Of a stretch of DNA of 64,000 nucleotides, positions 1 through 7,872 are shown piece by piece; position 1 is the stretch's first letter; each line of letters opens with the position of its first letter. A program made the translations under genes and the position numbers. The stretch is from the NCBI RefSeq assembly GCF_035818675.1, contig NZ_JAYKZZ010000016.1:62001-126000 (forward strand). Direction: 5' to 3'. The notes beneath the pieces are model-generated. The model did no database searches. It saw only the letters and a program-made list of their open reading frames with translations, and was not told the origin of the DNA. This stretch comes from Parapedobacter flavus. GTDB lineage: Bacteria > Bacteroidota > Bacteroidia > Sphingobacteriales > Sphingobacteriaceae.

Positions 1-992
1 GAGCCGACCTGCGGGTGCTGCTCAACGACATGTTGGGCGAGCTCAACTCGTCGCACCTTGGTTTCAGCTCTAATGGCAACGACGAGCGTAAGGATTTTTC
101 GGTGGTAACCAATGAAACGGGGTTGGTATTCGATAACGAGCACCCCTACCGTGTACAGCGTGTGGTAGACCGGAGCCATGCGGCCCGCAGGGAGGTGGAT
201 ATCCGTCCCGGCGATGTGTTGGTCGCCGTTGACGGACAACCGGTGGATACCCTGGCCGACCGCGACGCGTATTTCACGCGGCCGTCGTTGGCCGAGGAAA
301 TGGTGCTTACCTTCCGGCGCGACGGTGCGGCGGTTACCACCAAGGTACGGCCCCAACGAAGCAGTGCCCTGCGCGACCAACGCTACGATGAATGGATACG
401 TGCCAACCGACACAAGGTGGATTCGCTGGGGCAAAACCGCATCGCCTACACCTACATGAAAAACATGGGTGGGGGCGAACTGGAGCGATTTCTCCTGGAC
501 ATGGTGGAGCAGGAGGCCCATAAAGATGCCATTATTCTAGATCTGCGATACAACACCGGCGGGAATGTGCACGATGAGGTGTTGCAATTTCTCTCGCAGC
601 GCCCGTACCTGCAATGGCAATACCGTGGCGGCAAGCGCTCGCCGCAGAGCAACTTTGCCCCGTCGGGCAAACCCATCGTGCTGTTGGTAAATGAGCAGTC
701 GCTTAGTGATGCCGAGATGACCGCCGCCGGGTTCAAGGCATTGAAGCTGGGCAAGATCATCGGCACGGAAACCTACCGATGGATCATATTCACATCGGCC
801 AAAGGCCTGGTGGACGGCTCGATGTATCGGGTGCCGGCCTGGGGCTGCTATACGCTGGAGGGCGACGACCTGGAGTTGACCGGGGTGTCGCCCGATATCT
901 ATGTCAAGAATACCTTCCTGGACCGGTTGCAAGGCAAGGATCCGCAGTTGGAGCGGGCCGTGGGGGAGTTGTTGGGTGAATTGGATGAGTAA
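1..992 (+). CDS. S41 family (tricorn-type) peptidase, 3' part
   Basis: C-terminal ~330 residues of a serine protease of the C-terminal-processing/tricorn family. The reading frame is open at the left edge (residues ADLRVLLND precede the first usable start codon), so the gene begins outside the window. A PDZ-like segment (about residues 45-115 of the visible part, with RPGDVLVAVDG) precedes the S41 core. The core holds the DLRYNTGG strand motif and the nucleophile region NEQSLSDAEM. Tricorn-like members in Bacteroidota usually carry beta-propeller repeats upstream, which would lie off the window. The likely role is degradation of peptides in the periplasm or outside the cell. Family call is firm; substrate is unknown. 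Confidence 0.88.
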   Translation, partial: ADLRVLLNDMLGELNSSHLGFSSNGNDERKDFSVVTNETGLVFDNEHPYRVQRVVDRSHAARREVDIRPGDVLVAVDGQPVDTLADRDAYFTRPSLAEEMVLTFRRDGAAVTTKVRPQRSSALRDQRYDEWIRANRHKVDSLGQNRIAYTYMKNMGGGELERFLLDMVEQEAHKDAIILDLRYNTGGNVHDEVLQFLSQRPYLQWQYRGGKRSPQSNFAPSGKPIVLLVNEQSLSDAEMTAAGFKALKLGKIIGTETYRWIIFTSAKGLVDGSMYRVPAWGCYTLEGDDLELTGVSPDIYVKNTFLDRLQGKDPQLERAVGELLGELDE

Positions 993-1013
993 AACAGAAA
1001 ATTAAACGGAGAA

Positions 1014-1370
1014 ACCAGGCACCGCGCAACTGGCGCAGTGCGCCATTGCGGGGGCGCAGTGAGTCACTGTTGGGGCGCAATGCGGCATTGCGCCCCCGCA
1101 AAGGAACACGCCGGGGACGCAGCGTTACCCGGAGGGGACGCAGGGACGCACCGCAGGGGTACGGTGAAGCAGGGTGGGGGTACAGTGCGCCGCCGCGCCG
1201 GCACAGCGTTGCCCGACCGGGGCACCGGCGAACGTCGCGGGGGCACAGCGCCGCATGGCCAGGGAACGGCGGACTGCTTCAGGGCCGCAATGAACTGCTG
1301 TCGGGCCACGGCGACCCACTGCAGGGGAACATAGCTGCAAAGCGACGGTACAATGATCCATCTTGCCCCC
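1014..1370. repeat. Seventeen-unit degenerate 21-bp tandem array
   Basis: From 1014 to 1370 the sequence can be cut into seventeen consecutive 21-bp units with no insertion or deletion. Rough consensus is RCAGYGnnnCAYYGCnGGGGC. Early units (1035-1097) contain a clear dyad CARTGnnnCAYTG. Units are strongly diverged in sequence but keep exact period and phase. Read in frame with the upstream peptidase gene, but after its TAA stop, they encode a heptad pattern [TA]-[VAM]-x-[HP]-x-x-G until a TAG at 1332. I see no credible start codon or codon pattern for an independent gene, so I annotate a repeat, not a CDS. Function unknown. Confidence 0.8.
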
Positions 1371-1516
1371 GAAGGGCTTTTCAGTAACCCGAAAGTGAAA
1401 CGCTGCGCCGTTGCTACCGCTCGCCGTCCCCCCGCGCCGGCGTATTGTCATCCCTGCGAAGGGCTTTCACCAAGCGCCGATTGTTTAGTCCCCTTTATTT
1501 CGCGCATTAAAATCCG

Positions 1517-1524
1517 TACCTTTG
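1517..1524 (+). promoter_or_regulatory. Candidate -7 box of gcvP promoter
   Basis: TACCTTTG matches the Bacteroidota -7 consensus TAnnTTTG, 63 bp before the gcvP ATG. The -33 element is weak (TTTATT near 1494). The stretch 1371-1510 between the 21-bp array and this box shows nothing else I can identify. Confidence 0.55.
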
Positions 1525-1587
1525 CCCGCGAAAATCACCAGCTGCTTTTAAAGCGGCATGGCTGCACACCGGTAGTAACATATCCGA

Positions 1588-4467
1588 ATGAATAAAATAC
1601 ATTTCCAAGAGAAGTTCGAGGAGCGGCATATCGGCCCCAGTGCCGATGAAACCGCTGAAATGCTGCATGCCTTGGGGCTAGAAAGCCTGGGCCAGCTGAT
1701 GGATGAAACGGTTCCCGCGCAGATCCGCAATACGGTGCCCCTGGGCTTGCCGGAGGCGTGGAGCGAAACGGCGTACCTGCAACGGATGCGGGCTGTGGCC
1801 GATAAAAACAGGGTGTTTAAATCCTATATCGGCCAGGGGTACTACGGCGTTACACTCCCCGGCGTCATCCAGCGGAATGTGTTTGAAAACCCAGGCTGGT
1901 ACACCCAGTATACGCCCTACCAAGCGGAGATCGCCCAGGGCCGCCTGCAGGCGTTGCTCAACTTCCAGACCGCGGTCATCGACCTCACCGGGATGGAGAT
2001 TGCTAATGCCTCGCTGCTTGATGAAGCGACAGCCGCCGCTGAAGCCATGTTTATGCAATATGGCCTTCGTAAGAACAAGGCGGCCGATACGTACTTCGTC
2101 TCCGATAATGTATTCCCGCAGACGCTCGACGTGCTTCGTACCCGAGCACAGTCGTACGGTATTGAGTTGGTGGTCGGAGACCTCCAGGCGGTTCCCGAAG
2201 ACGACGGTATTTTCGGTGCATTGTTGCAGTACCCCGCAGGCGATGGCTCGGTAACTGATTACAGCGTCTTGGTGGAGCAACTGCATAGCCGCCACATTTC
2301 CGTTTGTGCGGTGGCCGACCTGCTTAGCCTGGTGCTACTTGCCGCCCCCGGCGAGTGGGGGGCCGATGTGGTGGTGGGCAGTACGCAGCGCTTCGGTATC
2401 CCCATGGGTTTCGGTGGACCGCATGCGGCTTATTTCGCCACCAAAGAAGCGTATAAGCGCAATATCCCCGGCCGCATCATCGGCGTTACCGTAGACGCAC
2501 AGGGGGAATATGCCCTGCGCATGGCGCTGCAAACGCGCGAGCAGCATATCCGGCGCGATAAGGCATCGTCCAATATCTGCACCGCGCAAGCCCTGCTGGC
2601 CATCATGGCCGGGTTCTACGCCGCTTATCATGGACCGGAGGGATTGCAGAAGATCGCAGACCGCATCCATGGACTGGCCAACCTGCTTGACAAGGCGTTG
2701 CAGCGGTTGGGCTATACCCAATATAACGACACCTATTTCGATACCTTGCGCGTGGAACTGGGCGAACTTGCCGGGCCACTGCATGCCGAGGCGCTCAACA
2801 ACGACGTGAACCTCCACTATGAAGGGACCATCGCCGGTATTTCCGTAGACGAGACGACCACATACCAAGATATCGAAACCCTGGTACGGATCTTCGCCAA
2901 GCTGAAAGGCAAAACGCTCGACGATGCGGATTTACAAGCACAGTCGGAACGCATCGCTCCGGCTATCCCGCGGGCATTGCAGCGTACGTCGGCATACCTG
3001 ACGCATCCGGTATTCAACAGCCACCACTCCGAGCACGAAATGCTACGGTATATCAAATCATTGGAAGCCAAGGATCTTTCACTGTGCCATTCGATGATCC
3101 CGCTAGGATCATGTACGATGAAGCTCAACGCTACAACGGAAATGGTGCCGGTAACGTGGCCGGAGTTCAGTAGCATCCATCCGTTTGCCCCTACCGACCA
3201 GGTGGGCGGCTACATGCAACTCATCAGTGAGCTGGATGCATGGCTGAGCGAGATCACCGGTTTTACCAAAGTAAGCTTCCAGCCCAATTCGGGGGCCCAG
3301 GGGGAATACGCGGGACTGATGGTCATCCGTGCATACCACGAAAGCCGTGGCGATACGCACCGCAATGTGGTGCTTATCCCCGCATCGGCCCACGGCACCA
3401 ATCCGGCATCTGCAAGTATGGCGGGCATGAACGTGGTGGTGGTGAAGTGTGATGAGCGCGGCAACATCGATGTGGCCGACCTGCGCACCAAAGCCGAAGC
3501 GCACGCGGCGGATCTTTCCGCATTGATGGTTACCTATCCGTCTACGCATGGGGTTTTTGAAGAGCCCATTATTGAGATATGCGAAATCATCCACCAGAAC
3601 GGCGGACAGGTGTATATGGACGGCGCCAACATGAACGCACAGGTGGGCTTCACCAGTCCGGGTCGTATTGGCGCCGATGTGTGCCACCTCAACCTGCATA
3701 AAACATTCTGTATACCGCACGGTGGCGGTGGTCCGGGTATGGGCCCCATTGGTGTGGCTGACCACCTGGTGCCATTTTTACCTAACCATGAGGTGGTGCC
3801 CGTAAGTGGTGCCGAGGGCATCAGTGCGGTATCGGCAGCGCCGTGGGGATCGGCATCCATCCTGCTGATTTCGCACGCCTATGTGGCCATGATGGGTGCC
3901 GAGGGGCTTACCAACGCCACACAATATGCCATCCTCAACGCCAACTACATCAAAACACGACTGGAAGGCCATTACCCCGTGCTCTACGCAGGTGCCAACG
4001 GCCGCTGCGCTCACGAGTTGATATTGGATTGCCGGGGGTTCAAAGCGGTAGGTGTTGAAGTGGGCGATATTGCCAAACGATTGATGGACTATGGTTTCCA
4101 TGCGCCTACCGTGTCGTTCCCTGTTGCAGGGACCTTGATGGTGGAACCCACCGAGTCGGAATCGCAGGCGGAGCTCGACCGGTTCTGCGACGCGATGATT
4201 GCCATCCGTGCCGAGATAGCAGCAGTTGAACAGGGCGAGGCCGATCGGGCGGATAACGTATTGAAAGGTGCACCGCACACCATCGCCATGGTAAGTGCCG
4301 ACACGTGGGATAAGCCATATGCCCGGTCGCAGGCTGCGTTTCCGCTGCCATTCGTGCGGAGCCACAAATTCTGGCCTACCATAGGGCGTGTAAACGACTC
4401 GCAAGGCGACCGCATGCTGATCTGTGCGTGCCCACCTGTGAGCGACTACGAAACGGTCGAGGCGTAA
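1588..4467 (+). CDS. gcvP: Glycine dehydrogenase (decarboxylating), P-protein
   Basis: Pyridoxal-phosphate enzyme of the glycine cleavage system. It decarboxylates glycine and passes the aminomethyl group to the lipoylated H-protein in the cytoplasm. At 959 residues it is the single-chain form, with N-terminal and C-terminal aminotransferase-like halves fused. The PLP-binding lysine is expected in HLNLHKTFCIPHGGGGPG (K about 705), followed by the glycine-rich loop. The start HFQEKFEERHIGPSADE is typical of the family. Its gcvT and gcvH partners are not in this window. A candidate -7 box lies 63 bp upstream. No Shine-Dalgarno sequence is visible, as usual for this phylum. The 3' end faces a minus-strand riboswitch/terminator unit. 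Confidence 0.98.
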   Translation: MNKIHFQEKFEERHIGPSADETAEMLHALGLESLGQLMDETVPAQIRNTVPLGLPEAWSETAYLQRMRAVADKNRVFKSYIGQGYYGVTLPGVIQRNVFENPGWYTQYTPYQAEIAQGRLQALLNFQTAVIDLTGMEIANASLLDEATAAAEAMFMQYGLRKNKAADTYFVSDNVFPQTLDVLRTRAQSYGIELVVGDLQAVPEDDGIFGALLQYPAGDGSVTDYSVLVEQLHSRHISVCAVADLLSLVLLAAPGEWGADVVVGSTQRFGIPMGFGGPHAAYFATKEAYKRNIPGRIIGVTVDAQGEYALRMALQTREQHIRRDKASSNICTAQALLAIMAGFYAAYHGPEGLQKIADRIHGLANLLDKALQRLGYTQYNDTYFDTLRVELGELAGPLHAEALNNDVNLHYEGTIAGISVDETTTYQDIETLVRIFAKLKGKTLDDADLQAQSERIAPAIPRALQRTSAYLTHPVFNSHHSEHEMLRYIKSLEAKDLSLCHSMIPLGSCTMKLNATTEMVPVTWPEFSSIHPFAPTDQVGGYMQLISELDAWLSEITGFTKVSFQPNSGAQGEYAGLMVIRAYHESRGDTHRNVVLIPASAHGTNPASASMAGMNVVVVKCDERGNIDVADLRTKAEAHAADLSALMVTYPSTHGVFEEPIIEICEIIHQNGGQVYMDGANMNAQVGFTSPGRIGADVCHLNLHKTFCIPHGGGGPGMGPIGVADHLVPFLPNHEVVPVSGAEGISAVSAAPWGSASILLISHAYVAMMGAEGLTNATQYAILNANYIKTRLEGHYPVLYAGANGRCAHELILDCRGFKAVGVEVGDIAKRLMDYGFHAPTVSFPVAGTLMVEPTESESQAELDRFCDAMIAIRAEIAAVEQGEADRADNVLKGAPHTIAMVSADTWDKPYARSQAAFPLPFVRSHKFWPTIGRVNDSQGDRMLICACPPVSDYETVEA

Positions 4468-4479
4468 ACGTGCCTATAC

Positions 4480-4511
4480 AAAAAACCCATTCCGACCATA
4501 GCCGGAATGGG
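4480..4511 (-). terminator. Intrinsic terminator following the TPP riboswitch
   Basis: CCCATTCCG (4486-4494) pairs with CGGAATGGG (4503-4511). Read on the minus strand the stem is followed directly by six T residues, a textbook intrinsic terminator. On the plus strand the following tract (ATTGTACGACTTTT) is much weaker, so the unit may also help to end gcvP but is oriented mainly for minus-strand transcription. Confidence 0.85.
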
Positions 4512-4535
4512 ATTGTACGACTTTTCGTCATACTG

Positions 4536-4615
4536 GTGTGCTTTTCCTGCGCTGGAATTATCCAGATCAGGTTCGGGGATGTAATCTCAGCCTGATAGAC
4601 TCAAGCACTCCCGGC
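4536..4615 (-). ncRNA. TPP riboswitch (THI element), orphan
   Basis: On the minus strand the conserved core blocks appear in order: GGCTGAGA (4592-4585), ACCTGATCTGGATAAT (4572-4557), CCAGCG (4555-4550) and AGGAAAAG (4548-4541). A closing helix can form between GTGCTT near the 5' side and AAGCAC near 4536. This is the classic thiamine-pyrophosphate aptamer, which in other bacteria controls thiamine biosynthesis or transport genes. Here no gene lies downstream on the minus strand. A terminator follows about 25 nt later, and beyond it lies the antisense of the gcvP 3' end. I see no strong TAnnTTTG promoter upstream (4640-4690 is AT-rich). Confidence 0.9.
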
Positions 4616-4676
4616 ACATCGTTTGGTAAGAAAACAACGGCGCCCGCAAAGGGTTTTAAAAAAAGTGAATTTTTTA

Positions 4677-4684
4677 TACATTTG
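4677..4684 (+). promoter_or_regulatory. Candidate -7 box for the TMEM220-like gene
   Basis: TACATTTG matches TAnnTTTG and lies 22 bp before the ATG at 4707. A T-rich -33 region is around 4653-4658. Confidence 0.5.
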
Positions 4685-4706
4685 ATGGTTTCAAACCCCA
4701 TATTCC

Positions 4707-5093
4707 ATGAAAGCATTTAATATCATCTTTTGTATCCTGTTTTTAATCAGTGCTGGGTTGCAATACAACGACGTGGACCCGTTGCTGTGGATGGTCTTGT
4801 ATGGGTTCGGTGCCTGGGCATGTTTCATGGTGGCCCGTGGCCGATATTTCATCTGGGCGTATGCATCGGGAATCGTGGTTTACCTCGGCTTCGTAGTGTA
4901 CTTCCTTATTTTTAAGCATAACGTACTCGATTGGGCGCTGCACCATGAAGCGAAAGATTTGGTGCAATCGATGAAAGCCGACAAGCCATGGATAGAGGAA
5001 ACCCGCGAAGTGTTGGGCCTGTCGATACTGATTGCGGTATTGGCGATAGACTGGATTGCGGCTGCCAAGCGTAAGCAGGTCACCACAGCGTAA
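4707..5093 (+). CDS. TMEM220-like small membrane protein
   Basis: 128 residues with about four hydrophobic segments (roughly residues 5-20, 27-43, 48-69 and 103-118), so an inner-membrane protein. The conserved-looking SAGLQYNDVDPLLWMVLYG after the first segment resembles the transmembrane-220 (DUF) family, found in bacteria and animals with no known activity. It stands alone between the gcvP/riboswitch region and dnaA, with its own -7 box at 4677. Family assignment is by eye. Function unknown. Confidence 0.75.
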   Translation: MKAFNIIFCILFLISAGLQYNDVDPLLWMVLYGFGAWACFMVARGRYFIWAYASGIVVYLGFVVYFLIFKHNVLDWALHHEAKDLVQSMKADKPWIEETREVLGLSILIAVLAIDWIAAAKRKQVTTA

Positions 5094-5287
5094 CCGCGCT
5101 GCTTTTTAATTGCTTTTTTCCTATAATTTTGCTTAAAGTTTACTTAACTTTAACACTCAGAACCAAGGCTAACGGCCGATGTTGAGAAAATTTAAGCGCT
5201 TGGTATTGACCGATTGAATTTGTGTTAAAACACACCTAAGTTATTGATATAAAGACAAGTAATTGATATTTCATTTTTTAATTTTTT

Positions 5288-5309
5288 AGGTGGCTTTTTT
5301 TTGCCACCT
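5288..5309 (+). promoter_or_regulatory. Hairpin and DnaA-box-like site upstream of dnaA
   Basis: AGGTGGC (5288-5294) and GCCACCT (5303-5309) form a perfect 7-bp inverted repeat around a loop of eight T. It is followed by TTATCAACA (5326-5334), which differs by one base from the DnaA box TTATCCACA. Both lie in the AT-rich 286-bp leader of dnaA, consistent with autoregulation, but no clear TAnnTTTG box was found close to the start. Confidence 0.35.
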
Positions 5310-5379
5310 TCGTTTCACGGAGAAGTTATCAACATTTTTTCGGTCATTTATTGGGTATCAACTTTTTAAGATTTAACGA

Positions 5380-6807
5380 ATGGAAAAAACGAGCGTGAGT
5401 GTATGGGATAGCTGTCTGCAAATCATCAAAGATAATATTCCGGCACAAAGTTATAAGACCTGGTTTGAGCCCGTTAAGGCTGTACGGTTGGAAGGCAACG
5501 TTTTGACTATTCAAGTGCCTAGTTTATTTTTTTATGAGTGGCTGGAAGAACATTATGTCGGCTTGCTTCGCAAAACGATAAAGAAGCATCTCGGTGAAAA
5601 TGGCCGGTTGGAATACAACATCGTTGTCGAGAAATCATCCACAAGTAACCCATATACCACCAATATTCCCTCAAGTGGGAATGGTGCGGAAGCAAAAAGG
5701 CAATCGATTCCCATTCCTGTAGCACTTAATAAAGATATCAAGAATCCGTTCGTCATTCCGGGCCTCAAGAAATTGCAGGTCGATCCGCAGTTGAACCAAC
5801 ATTATACGTTCGACAATTTCATCGAGGGCGAGTGTAACCGATTGGCGCGGTCGGCGGGTTTCGCCGTGGCGAGCAAGCCGGGCGGTACCTCGTTCAACCC
5901 GTTGATGATCTATGGCGGGGTGGGGCTTGGCAAAACGCATTTGGCACAGGCCATCGGGAATGAAATCAAACACAGTCTACCCGACAAGCTGGTTATCTAT
6001 GTGTCGTGCGAGAAATTCTGCCAACAATTTGTCGATTCCTTAAAAAACAATACCATTAACGACTTTGTCAATTTTTACCAAGCGATGGACGTCATCATCA
6101 TGGATGATGTGCATAACTTCGCGGGTAAGGAACGGACGCAGGATATATTTTTCCATATTTTTAACCACCTCCATCAGTCGAGCAAACAGATTATCCTCAC
6201 ATCGGATAAGCCACCTAAGGACCTCGCCGGACTGGAAGAGCGGTTATTAAGCCGGTTCAAGTGGGGCCTTTCGGCCGATATGCAGGTGCCTGATCTGGAA
6301 ACGCGCATGGCCATCCTCAAGAAGAAAATGTATTCCGATGGCATCGAATTGCCGGAGAATGTAATTGAGTATGTCGCCAATCAGATAGACAATAGCGTGC
6401 GCGAACTGGAGGGGGCCATGGTGTCGTTGCTGGCACAGGCTACGCTCAACAAGAAAGAGATCGACCTCAACCTCGCTAAATCGATGTTGAAGAATTTTAT
6501 CAAGAATTCGCACAAGGAGATATCGATGGATTACATCCAGAAGTTGGTGTGCGATTACTTCGAGGTGCCCGTAGAGATGGTCAAATCGAAGTTGCGCAAG
6601 CGCGAAATCGTACAGGCCCGGCAAATATCGATGTACCTCGCGAAGAACCATACCAAAACGTCCTTGAAATCCATCGGCGCATTCTTCGGTGGCAGGGATC
6701 ATTCAACGGTAATTTACGCGTGCCAAACGGTAGAAGATTTGATTGAAACCGACAAAAAGTTCAAGGCCTACGTACAAGACATCCAGAAGAAGCTGAAGAC
6801 CAGCTAG
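5380..6807 (+). CDS. dnaA: Chromosomal replication initiator protein DnaA
   Basis: 475 residues with the full DnaA architecture. Domain I is residues 1-90 (SVWDSCLQIIKDNIPAQSYKTWF), followed by a variable linker (90-135). The AAA+ domain has Walker A GGVGLGKTHLAQ (about 180-192) and Walker B VIIMDDVHNF. The C-terminal DNA-binding domain IV ends in the signature GGRDHSTVIYA (about 436-446). It binds DnaA boxes and opens oriC. It is transcribed alone from an AT-rich leader that has a hairpin and one TTATCAACA box. A stronger DnaA-box cluster lies 26 kb away at 32.67 kb, consistent with dnaA not always lying beside oriC. Confidence 0.98.
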   Translation: MEKTSVSVWDSCLQIIKDNIPAQSYKTWFEPVKAVRLEGNVLTIQVPSLFFYEWLEEHYVGLLRKTIKKHLGENGRLEYNIVVEKSSTSNPYTTNIPSSGNGAEAKRQSIPIPVALNKDIKNPFVIPGLKKLQVDPQLNQHYTFDNFIEGECNRLARSAGFAVASKPGGTSFNPLMIYGGVGLGKTHLAQAIGNEIKHSLPDKLVIYVSCEKFCQQFVDSLKNNTINDFVNFYQAMDVIIMDDVHNFAGKERTQDIFFHIFNHLHQSSKQIILTSDKPPKDLAGLEERLLSRFKWGLSADMQVPDLETRMAILKKKMYSDGIELPENVIEYVANQIDNSVRELEGAMVSLLAQATLNKKEIDLNLAKSMLKNFIKNSHKEISMDYIQKLVCDYFEVPVEMVKSKLRKREIVQARQISMYLAKNHTKTSLKSIGAFFGGRDHSTVIYACQTVEDLIETDKKFKAYVQDIQKKLKTS

Positions 6808-6836
6808 CCGGCGTAGGGCAATCCGTCGATTTTCCT

Positions 6837-6844
6837 TATCTTTG
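6837..6844 (+). promoter_or_regulatory. Candidate -7 box of the dus gene
   Basis: TATCTTTG fits TAnnTTTG and ends 24 bp before the ATG at 6869. It overlaps the earlier possible TTG start at 6842, which argues for the later ATG as the true start. Confidence 0.6.
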
Positions 6845-6868
6845 CGGGCTGATTACTTGGTACAGTAC

Positions 6869-7861
6869 ATGTCTGTGAGCATTGGAAATATCGATTTGGG
6901 GACATTCCCCCTGCTGTTGGCACCCATGGAAGACGTGAGTGACCCACCATTCCGTTTTGTGTGCAAGCAAAATGGGGTGGACATGATGTACACCGAGTTT
7001 ATCTCGTCTGAAGGACTTATCCGTGATGCTGCCAAAAGCCGCCAGAAGCTGGATATTTTCGAATACGAACGCCCCATCGGCATCCAGATTTTCGGCAGCG
7101 ACATCGACACCATGCGCGAAGCTACCGAGATTGCTTCGCTGGCGGGGCCCGACCTGATCGACATCAACTACGGCTGTCCCGTAAAAAATGTAGCTTGCCG
7201 CGGTGCCGGAGCCAGTCTCCTGCAAGATATCGATAAAATGACGGCGATGACCAAGGCCGTGGTGGAAGCCACCCATTTGCCTGTGACGGTGAAGACCCGC
7301 TTGGGGTGGGACGACAACACCAAGAACGTATATGAGGTTGCCGAGCGCTTGCAGGATGTGGGTATCCAGGCGTTGAGCATCCATGGCCGCACCCGCTCGC
7401 AGATGTACAAAGGGCAGGCCGATTGGCACCTTATCCGCGAAATTAAACGTAACCCGCGCGTTCGCATCCCCATTTTTGGTAATGGCGACGTGGATAGCGT
7501 GGAAAAGGCCGCCGCTTGGCGCATGGAATACGAGGTGGACGGCATCATGATCGGCCGCGCGTCCATCGGCTACCCGTGGATATTCCGCGAAATCAAGCAT
7601 TTTTTTCAAACCGGTGAGTACCTGCCTGGCCCAACCATCGCCGAACGGGTGGATGTGTGCCGTACGCATCTCCGGAAATCGCTCGAATGGAAAGGCGAGA
7701 AAACCGGTATCTTCGAGATGCGCCGGCATTATGCCAATTACTTCAAGGGGATACCCCACTTTAAGGAATATCGCATGAAGCTGGTCTCGTTGATGGAGGT
7801 AGCAGATATCGAGGCGGTGCTCGACGAAATCAGCGACCAGTTCGAGCTGGAGGTGGCCTAA
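6869..7861 (+). CDS. dusB: tRNA-dihydrouridine synthase, DusB type
   Basis: FMN-dependent reductase that makes dihydrouridine in the D-loop of tRNA. The start LLLAPMEDVSDPPFR matches the FMN-binding LAPM...FR motif of Dus enzymes. The catalytic cysteine lies in DINYGCPVKNV (about residue 101), followed by GAGASLL. KTRLGWDD and HGRTRSQMYKGQADW, with FGNGDVDS and DGIMIGRASIGYPW, complete the TIM-barrel phosphate-binding loops. I chose the ATG at 6869 (330 residues) because the -7 box at 6837-6844 lies inside the longer frame. Convergent with the flippase gene. The DusB subclass is the usual one in this phylum, but assigned by eye. Confidence 0.92.
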   Translation: MSVSIGNIDLGTFPLLLAPMEDVSDPPFRFVCKQNGVDMMYTEFISSEGLIRDAAKSRQKLDIFEYERPIGIQIFGSDIDTMREATEIASLAGPDLIDINYGCPVKNVACRGAGASLLQDIDKMTAMTKAVVEATHLPVTVKTRLGWDDNTKNVYEVAERLQDVGIQALSIHGRTRSQMYKGQADWHLIREIKRNPRVRIPIFGNGDVDSVEKAAAWRMEYEVDGIMIGRASIGYPWIFREIKHFFQTGEYLPGPTIAERVDVCRTHLRKSLEWKGEKTGIFEMRRHYANYFKGIPHFKEYRMKLVSLMEVADIEAVLDEISDQFELEVA

Positions 7862-7872
7862 ACCAATCCGTA

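Noticed and set aside
1038..1387. Overlapping ORFs of about 98-113 codons in the 21-bp array
   Set aside because: They arise from the repeat; both strands and other frames are open too, no start context or protein-like composition.
4382..4531. Minus-strand ORF of ~51 codons starting just after the TPP riboswitch
   Set aside because: It runs through the terminator stem and then antisense to gcvP, and its composition follows the gcvP complement.
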